A stretch of 64,000 nt of DNA from Kluyvera sp036759925. Lineage in GTDB: Bacteria > Pseudomonadota > Gammaproteobacteria > Enterobacterales > Enterobacteriaceae. This document shows positions 52,196 to 60,535 of this stretch, piece after piece (within the stretch, counting starts at the first letter, position 1; each line of letters starts with the position of its first letter). The notes under the pieces are model-generated. The model made no database searches. It was not told the origin of the DNA and saw only the letters and a program-made list of their open reading frames with translations. Where the stretch lies: the NCBI RefSeq assembly GCF_036759925.1, contig NZ_JAPKIB010000002.1, positions 62,001 to 126,000 of the forward strand. Direction: 5' to 3'. The position numbers and the translations under genes were made by a program.

Positions 52196-53269
52196 ATGGC
52201 ACAACGCAGAATTCCCTGCCTGTGGATGCGGGGTGGCACCTCAAAGGCAGCCTGCTTTCTGGCATTTGATCTACCTGCATCAACCGAACAGCGCGACGCG
52301 GTGCTGCTGGCGGTCATGGGCTCGCCCGACCTCCGCCAGATTGACGGTATCGGCGGCGGCGATCCGCTTACCAGCAAAGTGGCGATTATCCAGCGCTCAA
52401 GCCGCCCGGATGCCGATGTGGATTACCTGTTCGCGCAGGTCAACGTGGAGCGCGCCGTGGTCGATTATGGCCAGAACTGCGGCAATATTCTGGCAGCGGT
52501 GGGGCCGTTTGCTATCGAGCGCGGGTTAGTTGAACGCGTCTCGCCACTCACCCAGGTGCGGGTGCATATGGTCAACACCGGGCAGATCGCGGTGGCTGAC
52601 GTGCCCTGCTCATCGGACGGCGTGGAGTACGATGGCGACGCGCGCATTGATGGCGTGCCTGGTAGCGCCAGCCCCATTATCCTCAACTTTCTTGATACCG
52701 CCGGTTCTACCTGCGGTGCATTGCTGCCGACCGGTAACGTCGTTGACCGCTTCGACGGCATCGACGTTACCTGCATCGACAACGGCATGCCGGTTATTCT
52801 GCTGCGCGCCAGCGATCTCGGACGTACGGGCTATGAAACCCGCGAACAGCTGGATGCCGACGATGAGCTGAAGCAGCGGCTCGAATCCATCCGCCTGCAG
52901 GCCGGGCCGCGCATGAATCTGGGCGACGTCACCCAGCGCAGCGTGCCCAAGATAACGCTGATTGCCGCACCGCGCAGCGGCGGGGCCATCAGTAGCCGGA
53001 CCTTTATCCCGCATCGCTGCCATGCGTCGATTGGCGTGTTCGGCGCGGTGAGCGTGGCGAGCGCCTGCCTGCTGCCGGGGGCGGTAACGCAGGGGCTGGC
53101 GAAGGTCGGTGAAGGGCGTGAGCTGATGGTCAGCGTTGAGCACCCTACCGGCGAGTTCAGCGTGGCGCTCCAGCGTCGCGAAGATGGGCGGCTGGCAGGC
53201 AGCGGCCTGCTGCGCACCGCCCGGCTGCTGTTTGCCGGCGACGTGTTTATTCCGATGGCAAAGGAGTGA
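52196..53269 (+). CDS. galD: 4-oxalomesaconate tautomerase
   Basis: The 357-residue PrpF-family isomerase begins RRIPCLWMRGGTSKAACFLAFDLP, the PrpF start. A conserved catalytic Cys lies in VDYGQNCGNILAAVG near residue 95, and CHASIGVFGAVSVA is near 280. It converts the keto product of GalA to the enol form used by GalB. It starts one base after galC and overlaps the following gene's upstream region, with AAGGAG just before its own stop. Confidence 0.92.
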   Translation: MAQRRIPCLWMRGGTSKAACFLAFDLPASTEQRDAVLLAVMGSPDLRQIDGIGGGDPLTSKVAIIQRSSRPDADVDYLFAQVNVERAVVDYGQNCGNILAAVGPFAIERGLVERVSPLTQVRVHMVNTGQIAVADVPCSSDGVEYDGDARIDGVPGSASPIILNFLDTAGSTCGALLPTGNVVDRFDGIDVTCIDNGMPVILLRASDLGRTGYETREQLDADDELKQRLESIRLQAGPRMNLGDVTQRSVPKITLIAAPRSGGAISSRTFIPHRCHASIGVFGAVSVASACLLPGAVTQGLAKVGEGRELMVSVEHPTGEFSVALQRREDGRLAGSGLLRTARLLFAGDVFIPMAKE

Positions 53270-53271
53270 TG

Positions 53272-54144
53272 ATGAGACATATTGCGTTCATTGGTTTTGG
53301 CGAGGCGGGGACCATTCTGGCAAGTGAATTGGCGCAACATCATCGCGTGGTGGTGTGGGACCGGAAACTTAATGGTGCAGAACGTGAGGCGATGCGGGAA
53401 AAAGCCGAGCGGGCTGGCGTACAGGCGGCGAACTCCCTCGCGCAGGCGCTGGACGGCGCGGCGTGGGTCTTCTCCACTGTTACCGCCGGGTCGGCGCTTG
53501 AGGTGGCTCACCAGAGTGCTGCACTGATGCAGGCTGGGCAGTATTTTCTCGACCTCAATTCGGTCGCGCCGGACACCAAACGTCAGGCGGCGCAGGCGTT
53601 TGTTCCCGGCGTCTACGTCGATGTGGCGGTGATGGCCCCGGTGCCGCCCGCGCGGATGAAAACGCCGCTGCTGGTTGGCGGCCCGCAGGCGGAGTCGGTA
53701 ACCGATGTGCTGAATCAGCTGGGCTTTAACGCCCGCTTTGGTGATACGGTTGTGGGCAAGGTTTCAGCGATTAAGATGTGCCGTAGCGTGATGATCAAAG
53801 GGCTAGAAGCGCTGACCACCGAGTGCCTGTTTGCCGCCCGTGAATACGGCGTGGAAGAGGAGGTGTTGGCCTCGCTACACCGCAGCTTCCCGTCGCTCGG
53901 TTGGGATGGTGCGTTTCCAGGCTACCTGATTAGCCGTGTGGCAGAGCACGGCGTGCGCCGTAGCGAAGAGATGGAAGAGGTGGTGAAAACGCTGCGCGAT
54001 GCGGGCGGTCTGGGGCTGATGAGCCAGTCGACGGCGCAGGTACAGCGCCATTTACCTCAGCAGATGCAGGGGCTCGGATTGGATTATGCTGGGATACAGC
54101 CGTTTTGCTGGCAGTCGCTGGCGGACACGCTAAAAGGGCGGTGA
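53272..54144 (+). CDS. 6PGDH/DUF1932 NAD(P)-dependent oxidoreductase at the end of the gallate operon
   Basis: The 290-residue dehydrogenase has an N-terminal Rossmann motif IAFIGFGEAGTILA (residues about 3-16), a 6-phosphogluconate-dehydrogenase-like middle, and a DUF1932 C-terminal domain (about 190-265: IKMCRSVMIKGLEALTTECLFAAREYG). Lys168 or so in GKVSAIKM is the likely catalytic lysine. Its substrate is unknown; operon position suggests a reduction linked to the gallate pathway. AAGGAG (53261-53266) lies five bases before ATG 53272; ATG 53269 and GTG 53266 are less suitable. Confidence 0.85.
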   Translation: MRHIAFIGFGEAGTILASELAQHHRVVVWDRKLNGAEREAMREKAERAGVQAANSLAQALDGAAWVFSTVTAGSALEVAHQSAALMQAGQYFLDLNSVAPDTKRQAAQAFVPGVYVDVAVMAPVPPARMKTPLLVGGPQAESVTDVLNQLGFNARFGDTVVGKVSAIKMCRSVMIKGLEALTTECLFAAREYGVEEEVLASLHRSFPSLGWDGAFPGYLISRVAEHGVRRSEEMEEVVKTLRDAGGLGLMSQSTAQVQRHLPQQMQGLGLDYAGIQPFCWQSLADTLKGR

Positions 54145-54146
54145 TC

Positions 54147-54221
54147 TTCCCGGGATCGCTGCGCTCACCCGGGCTATAGCTCGTAACGGTAGCCCGGCCG
54201 AACGCCGTGACGCCGGGGAAC
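54147..54221. repeat. Two REP-like units after the gallate operon
   Basis: Unit A is 54147-54176 (TTCCCGGGATCG...CACCCGGGCTA) and unit B is 54189-54221 (GTAGCCCGGCCG...CGCCGGGGAAC). They lie between the DUF1932 gene and convergent yicS. Confidence 0.7.
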
Positions 54222-54239
54222 TCCCGCTTATGTTCAGTG

Positions 54240-54533
54240 TTATTTGGTCGGGCACTGAATGCTGCTAATCGCCTTCTCATAGGCAAGACGATCGTTCTTA
54301 TCCAACGCCCGCGTGGCGCTCTGCACCGCCGTTTTGTTCTCTGTCGACTCCAGCACGCGGTTGGCAAACTGCGTATCGCTCAGCCCGCTGCTTGCCGGGC
54401 AGTTCTGCTTCACGTCCTTTACCACCTGCTGTTTTTGCTGCTCAAACTTTAGCCCTTCTAGCGGTGCGGCCAGCGCCATGGCGGGCAGCAGCAGGGAGGC
54501 GGCGAGCGAAACGACAATACTGACTTTCTTCAT
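54240..54533 (-). CDS. yicS: YicS-family exported protein
   Basis: The 97-residue protein has a signal peptide (MKKVSIVVSLAASLLLPAMALA, cut before APLE). The small mature domain has two Cys (QNCPASSG and IQCPTK) that may form a disulfide. It corresponds to E. coli YicS (97 aa) in length, position and general pattern, though identity is low as I remember it. AAGGA lies eight bases before ATG 54533. It is periplasmic and of unknown role. Confidence 0.8.
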   Translation of the reverse strand: MKKVSIVVSLAASLLLPAMALAAPLEGLKFEQQKQQVVKDVKQNCPASSGLSDTQFANRVLESTENKTAVQSATRALDKNDRLAYEKAISSIQCPTK

Positions 54534-54741
54534 TGCGGATATCCTTATGTTCATGCGCTTAGTTAACTATAGACGCATTCCTCGGCACGTCATTTTGCGT
54601 GGCGCTTTCCCGTAAAATGAAGGTGTTGCACTGGTACGCTAAAACCTTCCGTAGTGGCTCGTAGAAAGGGTAATTCACGCCTGCTTTCTCGGCATCTTGT
54701 GCGTAGAGTCCTACCATTAGCTCTCTGGGTGACGGAACGCC

Positions 54742-55647
54742 ATGACCACCTCCACACCGCACGATGCGGTCTTCAAACAGTTTTTATGCCACCCGGAAAC
54801 GGCGCGGGATTTTTTGGCTATTCATCTGCCGGAAGCGTTGCGAGCGCTGTGCGATCTGCAAACGCTAACGCTGGCATCCGGCAGCTTTATTGAGCCGAGT
54901 CTCCGTGCCTATTATTCCGATGTGTTGTGGTCGTTACAGACCACGGAAGGTGAAGGCTATATCTATGTGGTGATTGAACACCAAAGCTCGCCAGACTCAC
55001 ATATGGCCTTCCGGCTGTTGCGCTACGCTCTGTCGGCGATGCAGCGTCATCTGGATGCCGGCCATCCGACGCTACCGTTGGTGATCCCCATGCTTTTTTA
55101 TCACGGCATGCAAAGTCCCTACCCCTTTTCGTTGTGCTGGCTGGATGAGTTTGCTAATCCGGCGGCGGCGAGGGCGCTGTATGCAGACGCATTTCCGCTG
55201 GTGGATATCACGGTGGTGCCAGACGACGAGATTATGCATCACCGGCGAATCGCGCTGCTGGAGCTGGTGCAAAAGCATATTCGTCAGCGCGATCTGCTGG
55301 GGCTGGTGGATAGACTCGCCCTGTTGCTGGTTACGGGATGTGCTAATGACAGCCAGATGGAAGCGCTGTTTAATTATTTGCTGCGGTCAGGAGATGCGGT
55401 GCGCTTTCATGAGTTTCTCCAGGCTGCGGTAGCACGTTTACCTGAACAGAAGGAGAAGATGATGACGATTGCGGAGAGACTGCGGGAAGAGGGGCATCTG
55501 GCGGGATTACAGGTGGGGGTTCAGCAGGGTATCCAGCAAGAGGCGCAGCGCATTGCCCGTACCATGCTGGAAAACGGTATAGATAGCGCCCTGGTTCAGC
55601 TAATCACCGGGCTTTCGGCTGATGAACTGGCATCACTGTGTCATTAA
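54742..55647 (+). CDS. Rpn-family (YhgA-like) recombination-promoting nuclease
   Basis: The 301-residue protein has the family start TPHDAVFKQFLCHPETARDFLAIHLPEAL. Its PD-(D/E)XK core shows Asp in YYSDVLW (about 60) and Glu with Gln in VVIEHQSSPD (about 80-89). The rest, including HMAFRLLRYALSAMQ, is typical of the RpnA-E group. These nucleases promote RecA-independent recombination in E. coli. The C-terminal tail repeats GLQVGVQQGIQQEAQRIA. The gene often behaves as a mobile or variable locus. No terminal repeats seen here. Confidence 0.87.
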   Translation: MTTSTPHDAVFKQFLCHPETARDFLAIHLPEALRALCDLQTLTLASGSFIEPSLRAYYSDVLWSLQTTEGEGYIYVVIEHQSSPDSHMAFRLLRYALSAMQRHLDAGHPTLPLVIPMLFYHGMQSPYPFSLCWLDEFANPAAARALYADAFPLVDITVVPDDEIMHHRRIALLELVQKHIRQRDLLGLVDRLALLLVTGCANDSQMEALFNYLLRSGDAVRFHEFLQAAVARLPEQKEKMMTIAERLREEGHLAGLQVGVQQGIQQEAQRIARTMLENGIDSALVQLITGLSADELASLCH

Positions 55648-55687
55648 AATCAGGCCCGATAGCCTGGCGCTATCGGGCAGCACACTG

Positions 55688-56590
55688 CTACGCCGTCTTC
55701 GTTCTGCGGCGTGAGTCCAGAGAAATCAGCACCACTGAAGATAGGATCAACAGCGTACCCAGCCAGTCTGGCAGGGTGAAGCTGATGCCTAACAGTAGCA
55801 GCGACAGTAATGCGCTGCTCAGCGGCTCGGCGCAGCTGAGGATGCTGGCTTTCGGGCCGCCGATCATCTGTGCGCCTTTAAGGTACAGACTGAAGGTGAG
55901 GGAGGTGCCAATCACCACCAGGTAGAAGAAAGCCAGCAGTAGGTTGCCGGTAATCACCACGTTTGCGCCATCTCCCGCATAGAACGGCAGCAGCATCGCG
56001 CCGCCAAGCAGCATGCTCCAGCCGACGATCGGCAGCGTGCCGTAGCGGGCGATCAGCGTGGATGGATAGGTGGTGTAGAACGCGGCGGCGAAGGCCGAGG
56101 CGATCCCCCAAAACAGCGCCGCGCCGGAAATCGACAGCGACGTTGGGTCGCCGTGGGTGACCAGCAAAAACGTACCGATAAGCGAGGTCGCAATGGCGAC
56201 AAAGACGAAGCGGCCTGGGCGCGCTTTGCGCACGATGGCGAACCAGGCGACGATAATGGTCGGCGACAGGAACTGGAGAATCGTTGCGGTGGCGGCGTTG
56301 GATTTTTCAATCGCTAGCAGGAAGGTGAGCTGCACGGTCATCGCGCCGACAAGGGAGAACAGCAGCAGGCTGAGAATGTCTTTACGCTCTTTCAGGATGC
56401 GGAAAATGCCATCGCCGTGCAGGAAAGAGAACGTCAGCAGGATAAAGCCACCGGAGAGCAGGCGGATCATCGTCAGAAACGGCGACGGCATCTGACTGTG
56501 CTCCATGATGTACTGCGCACAAACGCCTGAACTTCCCCACAATATCGCTGCAACTAAGACGTTCAGCATCCCTTTTCTGGTGGCACCCAT
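55688..56590 (-). CDS. yicL: EamA-family permease YicL
   Basis: The 300-residue DMT-superfamily protein matches E. coli YicL: MGATRKGMLNVLVAAILWGSSGVCAQYIMEHSQMPSPFLTMIRL at the start and EPLSSALLSLLLLGISFTLPDWLGTLLILSSVVLISLDSRRR at the end. It has about ten helices in two EamA repeats. The substrate is unknown. It lies convergent with the Rpn gene and upstream of a hairpin that follows murP. Confidence 0.92.
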   Translation of the reverse strand: MGATRKGMLNVLVAAILWGSSGVCAQYIMEHSQMPSPFLTMIRLLSGGFILLTFSFLHGDGIFRILKERKDILSLLLFSLVGAMTVQLTFLLAIEKSNAATATILQFLSPTIIVAWFAIVRKARPGRFVFVAIATSLIGTFLLVTHGDPTSLSISGAALFWGIASAFAAAFYTTYPSTLIARYGTLPIVGWSMLLGGAMLLPFYAGDGANVVITGNLLLAFFYLVVIGTSLTFSLYLKGAQMIGGPKASILSCAEPLSSALLSLLLLGISFTLPDWLGTLLILSSVVLISLDSRRRTKTA

Positions 56591-56649
56591 TTTTCCTCAA
56601 CCCTGTCATATGATTTTATTCTGGTGGGCATCATAGCATGGGCCGCGGC

Positions 56650-56676
56650 TTGCCCCCAGCGGTGCGCCGGGGGCAA
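56650..56676. terminator. Hairpin after murP
   Basis: TTGCCCCC (56650-56657) pairs with GGGGGCAA (56669-56676) just downstream of the murP stop. There is no T-run on the minus strand, so it is probably a 3' end stabiliser or a weak terminator. Confidence 0.5.
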
Positions 56677-56681
56677 AAGGG

Positions 56682-58133
56682 TTAGCTGAGATCGACGTTT
56701 TTACTGCCGAACAGCCAGGTGAGCAGGAAGCCGAAGAAGTAGGCCACCAGCAGGCCCGCGGCGTAGACCGCCATCCCGGCATAGATGCCGCTGTGGGAAG
56801 TCATCAGCGGCAGCGCCACCAGGCCGGAGGGGCCAAAGACGGTGTTGAGGCCGACTGGCAGCCCGAGCCAGGCCACCAGGCCGATAAAGAAGCCCCCGCA
56901 GGCACCACCGAGACAGGCGGTGACAAACGGCTTCATGCGCGGCAGCGTAACGCCGTAAATCAGCGGTTCGCCCACGCCGAGCAGGCCGGGAATGATCGCC
57001 CCTTTAATCTGCGTACGCAGCAGAGAATCCTGTTTCGCACGGACGTAGAGCGCCAGCGCTGCGCCAACCTGGCCCGCACCGGCCATTGCCAGAATGGTGA
57101 ACAGCGAGTTAAAGCCCTGCGCTTCCATCAGCGCAAAATAGACCGGCACAAAGCCCTGATGTACGCCGAACATCACCGCCAGCAGGAACAGACCGGCCAG
57201 CACCGCAGAACCGAACGGGTTACCGTTGAGGTGCAGGAACAGCCAGGACATCCCGGTAAACAGGTAGCCGCCGATAGGCATAATCACCACGAAGGTGACC
57301 GCGCCCATAATCAGCAGCGTTACCGCCGAGGTGAGGATCATATCCAGGTTAGCCGGCATGATGCGGCGCACCTGTTTTTCCACCCAGGCGCCAATAATTG
57401 AGGCGATCAGTACGCCGATAATATTGCCGCGTGGGTCGATACCGTGGCCGAAGAAGTCGGTGATGCCGGAGTAGAAGCCGACGGTGGCTTTCGGGTCATA
57501 GCCGAGGATAAACAGCGCGGCGATGATGGCGCCGTTGACGCCGGAGCCGCCAAAGGCTTTCTGCGCGTTATAGCCAATCAAAATACTCAGGAAGGTAAAC
57601 ATCCCTTTGCTGAAGATTTTCATGTAGCTGATGATGCCAACCAGCGTGGCGTTGGGGTGCGCGTTCTCCAGCACAAAGAGTTGCTCGGCGAGTGTGGCAA
57701 AGCCCAGCAGCAGCCCGACGGCGATAAAGCCTGGAATGAGCGGAGTAAAGATGGTGGCAAACTTCGCCAGAAACTTCTGCACGCCGCCGGTCTGTTTGCC
57801 TTTCAGCTCCTGCTTTTTGGCGCTGGCGATATCGGCCAGCGAGCCACCGCTGGCAGGTTCACCGTGGGTAACGGGTTCATTTTCCAGCAGCTCGTTCATC
57901 ATCTCTGCCGCGGTCTGTGCTTTGCCCGGGCCGAGGATTATCTGGAACTGCTCCTCGCTGACCACCACGCCCAGCACGCCTTCCACCTGGCGGATGGCCG
58001 CTACGTCGGCGTGCACATCGCTGCGCAGGGTTAAGCGCAGGCGGGTCATGCAGTTACCCGCCTGTACGACGTTCGGCGCTCCGCCAACCAGGTCGAGGAG
58101 GCGGGCTATCATCGCTTTATTTATTTTGGCCAT
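56682..58133 (-). CDS. murP: N-acetylmuramic acid PTS permease EIIBC
   Basis: The 483-residue protein has an N-terminal EIIB domain (residues 1-90; phospho-Cys28 in QAGNCMTRLRLTL) and an EIIC domain with about ten helices (about 115-480; LGVGEPLIYGVTLPRMKPF). It imports N-acetylmuramate as the 6-phosphate, which MurQ then processes. It uses the glucose EIIA. It follows murQ by 24 bases. About nine residues longer than the E. coli protein by my memory. Confidence 0.93.
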   Translation of the reverse strand: MAKINKAMIARLLDLVGGAPNVVQAGNCMTRLRLTLRSDVHADVAAIRQVEGVLGVVVSEEQFQIILGPGKAQTAAEMMNELLENEPVTHGEPASGGSLADIASAKKQELKGKQTGGVQKFLAKFATIFTPLIPGFIAVGLLLGFATLAEQLFVLENAHPNATLVGIISYMKIFSKGMFTFLSILIGYNAQKAFGGSGVNGAIIAALFILGYDPKATVGFYSGITDFFGHGIDPRGNIIGVLIASIIGAWVEKQVRRIMPANLDMILTSAVTLLIMGAVTFVVIMPIGGYLFTGMSWLFLHLNGNPFGSAVLAGLFLLAVMFGVHQGFVPVYFALMEAQGFNSLFTILAMAGAGQVGAALALYVRAKQDSLLRTQIKGAIIPGLLGVGEPLIYGVTLPRMKPFVTACLGGACGGFFIGLVAWLGLPVGLNTVFGPSGLVALPLMTSHSGIYAGMAVYAAGLLVAYFFGFLLTWLFGSKNVDLS

Positions 58134-58157
58134 TCCACGGTATCCCCGTCAGTCGAA

Positions 58158-59057
58158 TTAGTTTTTTAATGCGTTACGGATAAAGCCGTTGTTGTCAGCC
58201 AGCAGCTGCTTCGCCTCGTCGGCGCTCAGGTTTGCCAGCACCATGACGATGGCGGTTTTACAGTGGCGGCCGCAGGCGTCCAGCGCCGCAATCGCGGTGG
58301 TGCGATCGCATTCGGTGGCCTCCATCACGATGGAGATCTGACGTTCGATCAGCTTGGCGTTGGTGGCTTCCACATCCACCATCAGGTTGCTGTAGACCTT
58401 GCCGCTGCGGATCATCGCACCGGTGGTAATCATGTTCAGCACCAGCTTCTGTGCGGTGCCAGCTTTCAGGCGGGTTGAGCCGGTGACCACTTCCGGGCCA
58501 ACGACCGGGGTGATGGCGATGTCCGCGCGCTGCGCCATTTCGCCGTGTGGGTTGCAGCTCACAATGGCGACCAGTGCGTTTTGCTGGTGGGCATATTCCA
58601 TTGCGCCGAGCACGTACGGGGTGCGGCCGCTGGCGGCGATGCCGACCAGCACATCGCGTTCGTTAAAGCCCAGCGCCTGTAAATCTTCTGCGCCGCGTGC
58701 CGCGTTATCTTCCACGTTTTCGACGGCTTTCAGGATAGCGGTATGGCCACCGGCAATCAGGCCGACGACCTGCTCTGGACGAGTGCCGAAGGTGGGCGGG
58801 CATTCGCTGGCGTCGAGAATGCCTAAACGCCCGGAGGTGCCCGCGCCGATATAAATCAGGCGGCCGCCGTGGCGGAACGCGTCGGCTACGCTATCAACAA
58901 GTTGAGCAATTTGCGGAATGTAGGGGGTGATCGCATGGGCAACCAGCTGATCTTCGTTGTTAATCACCGTCAACATCGCTTCGGTGGAGAGGGTGTCAAT
59001 GTTAGCGCTGTTGGCGTTGCGGCGTTCGGTCAGCAGTTTGCTCAGGTCGATACTCAT
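58158..59057 (-). CDS. murQ: N-acetylmuramic acid 6-phosphate etherase
   Basis: The 299-residue SIS-domain enzyme has the sugar-phosphate motif YIGAGTSGRLGILDASECPPTFG, with Glu85 as the expected acid/base, and a second Glu in AVENVEDNAARG near 115. It removes the lactyl ether of MurNAc-6-P to give GlcNAc-6-P and lactate in cell-wall recycling. GAGG precedes ATG 59057. In E. coli murR lies divergently upstream; here it is missing and a drug efflux gene takes the place. Confidence 0.95.
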   Translation of the reverse strand: MSIDLSKLLTERRNANSANIDTLSTEAMLTVINNEDQLVAHAITPYIPQIAQLVDSVADAFRHGGRLIYIGAGTSGRLGILDASECPPTFGTRPEQVVGLIAGGHTAILKAVENVEDNAARGAEDLQALGFNERDVLVGIAASGRTPYVLGAMEYAHQQNALVAIVSCNPHGEMAQRADIAITPVVGPEVVTGSTRLKAGTAQKLVLNMITTGAMIRSGKVYSNLMVDVEATNAKLIERQISIVMEATECDRTTAIAALDACGRHCKTAIVMVLANLSADEAKQLLADNNGFIRNALKN

Positions 59058-59094
59058 CAGGAAACCTCATCATTCTCAGTGGCAGGCAGTATAA

Positions 59095-59109
59095 GGAATT
59101 AATTATTCC
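59095..59109. promoter_or_regulatory. Candidate MurR/RpiR-type operator before murQ
   Basis: GGAAT-TAATT-ATTCC is an interrupted perfect dyad of the kind RpiR-family repressors bind. It lies 38 bases upstream of the murQ start. No murR is in the window. Confidence 0.45.
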
Positions 59110-59111
59110 AA

Positions 59112-59133
59112 TCATGTGAAGGGTATCACGATT
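59112..59133 (-). promoter_or_regulatory. CRP site upstream of murQP
   Basis: TGTGA-AGGGTA-TCACG (59115-59130) matches the CRP consensus in nine of ten key bases. murQP is CRP-dependent in E. coli. Confidence 0.75.
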
Positions 59134-59176
59134 AGCACGTTGGGGATACGCGGTGATTTCGATGAGGTCAGGAAAT

Positions 59177-59213
59177 TCGCGGTAATAGTATTGGAATATT
59201 TTATTACCGCGAA
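59177..59213. terminator. Twelve-base perfect hairpin after the Bcr/CflA gene
   Basis: TTCGCGGTAATA (59177-59188) pairs with TATTACCGCGAA (59202-59213) around a 13-base loop. It starts a few bases after the efflux gene's stop on the minus strand and is followed there by AATTTCC. Probably a terminator insulating murQP. Confidence 0.65.
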
Positions 59214-59218
59214 AGGGA

Positions 59219-60382
59219 TTATTGCGCTACGCGAGGCTTCAGCAGACCGAAGAACAGCGCCAGACCGTAGGAAATGGCCATGGCGAGACTCATCTTAAGC
59301 ATCGTTTCGCCGCCAAGGCCCGCAAGCGGTGCGGCGATGCCGCCGCAGACGAACATCAGCGTACCCATCAGCGCGGAGGCGGTGCCCGACTGCGCGCTCT
59401 CCACCGCGTTCATCGCTTCGGCCCCGGAGACGGTACTGATGCCGCTCATAAACGACACGGTAAAGAATAGGCCGACCAGCGCCAGCACGGCGTGCTGCTG
59501 CCAGGCGAGCAACAGGGTCACCAGCGCGCAGAATACCGCCAGCAGCAGGCCGCGGCGCAGCAGGGTTTCTGCAGGGATGCGGCGGGCCAGGCGGGAGAAA
59601 ATCAGCGCGGCGATAATCAGCCCGATACCGTTCAGGCCAAACAGCAGGCTGAACTGCATGGCGCTCATGCCATATTCGCTTTGAATGACAAACGACGACG
59701 AACCGATGTAGGAGAACAGCCCGGCCATCATAAAGGCCTGAATCAGGCAGTAGCGCATAAAGCGGCGGTTCTTCAGTACCGGTGTGCCTTTAGCCTGCTG
59801 CGTGGTATTCGCGCTTTTTGGCGGTAGCGTTTCATGCAGCACGACAAGGCTCAGGAGCAGCAGTACCGCGCCGATCCCCGCCATCGTCCAGAACAGAATG
59901 CGCCAATCGAAGGCGGTGATGATATAGCCGCCCAGCACGGGTGAAAGCACTGGGGCGATACCGTTGACGGTCATCAGCAGAGCGAAAAACTGCGTCAGTT
60001 GCGTGCCCTGGTAACGGTCACGGGCGATGGATCGTGACAGCACGGATCCGCCTGCACCCGCGAAGCCTTGCACGAAGCGCCAGACGATCAGCATATGGAT
60101 ATCGTGGGTGATGGCGCACATTGCTGATGAGAAGATAAATAGCAGCAGGGAGATAGCCAGTGGCTTGCGGCGGCCGATGCGGTCGCTGAGCGGGCCGAAA
60201 AACAGCTGCCCGAGACCGAGGCCGATGAGTGCGGCGGTGAGGGACAGTTGGGTCTGGGTGCCGGTGGCACTCAGTTGATCGGTGATTTCCGGCAATGCCG
60301 GCAGGTAAAAGTCGGTACACAGTGGGCCGATGGCACAAAGCAGGCCCAGCACCACGACCCAGGAAAGGGAAATACGCGGCAT
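59219..60382 (-). CDS. Bcr/CflA-family multidrug MFS exporter
   Basis: The 387-residue 12-helix carrier has the Bcr/CflA segments TDFYLPALPEITDQL in helix 1, FFGPLSDRIGRRKPLAIS (motif A), RFVQGFAGAGGSVLSRSIARD in helix 4 and APVLSPVLGGYI in helix 5. The family exports bicyclomycin, chloramphenicol and similar drugs; the substrate here is unknown. AAGGAG lies six bases before ATG 60382. It is a distinct paralogue of emrD at 23.3 kb. A strong hairpin follows. Confidence 0.88.
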   Translation of the reverse strand: MPRISLSWVVVLGLLCAIGPLCTDFYLPALPEITDQLSATGTQTQLSLTAALIGLGLGQLFFGPLSDRIGRRKPLAISLLLFIFSSAMCAITHDIHMLIVWRFVQGFAGAGGSVLSRSIARDRYQGTQLTQFFALLMTVNGIAPVLSPVLGGYIITAFDWRILFWTMAGIGAVLLLLSLVVLHETLPPKSANTTQQAKGTPVLKNRRFMRYCLIQAFMMAGLFSYIGSSSFVIQSEYGMSAMQFSLLFGLNGIGLIIAALIFSRLARRIPAETLLRRGLLLAVFCALVTLLLAWQQHAVLALVGLFFTVSFMSGISTVSGAEAMNAVESAQSGTASALMGTLMFVCGGIAAPLAGLGGETMLKMSLAMAISYGLALFFGLLKPRVAQ

Positions 60383-60432
60383 GAAAGCTCCTTTTTATTC
60401 TTCATAATCAATGGAGGGGATGGTGCTCGTTG

Positions 60433-60516
60433 CACCCTCACCCCGGCCCTCTCCCTGGAAGGGAGAGGGAGAAAAAGATCCCCTCGCCCCTTCGGGGAGA
60501 GGGTTAGGGTGAGGGG
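60433..60516. repeat. GC-rich intergenic repeat with hairpins, copy 2
   Basis: CCCTCACCCCGGCCCTCTCCC TGGAA GGGAGAGGG (60433-60470) is followed by CCCCTCGCCCCTTCGGGGAGAGGGTTAGGGTGAGGGG (60480-60516). It is close to the element at 43966-44078. It lies between the outer-membrane efflux gene and the Bcr/CflA gene, both on the minus strand. Confidence 0.85.
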
Positions 60517-60535
60517 AAACCCCCGCACCAACACA

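Noticed and set aside
53266..53271. GTG 53266 or ATG 53269 as start of the DUF1932 gene
   Set aside because: They lie within or directly against the AAGGAG ribosome site; ATG 53272 has proper spacing.
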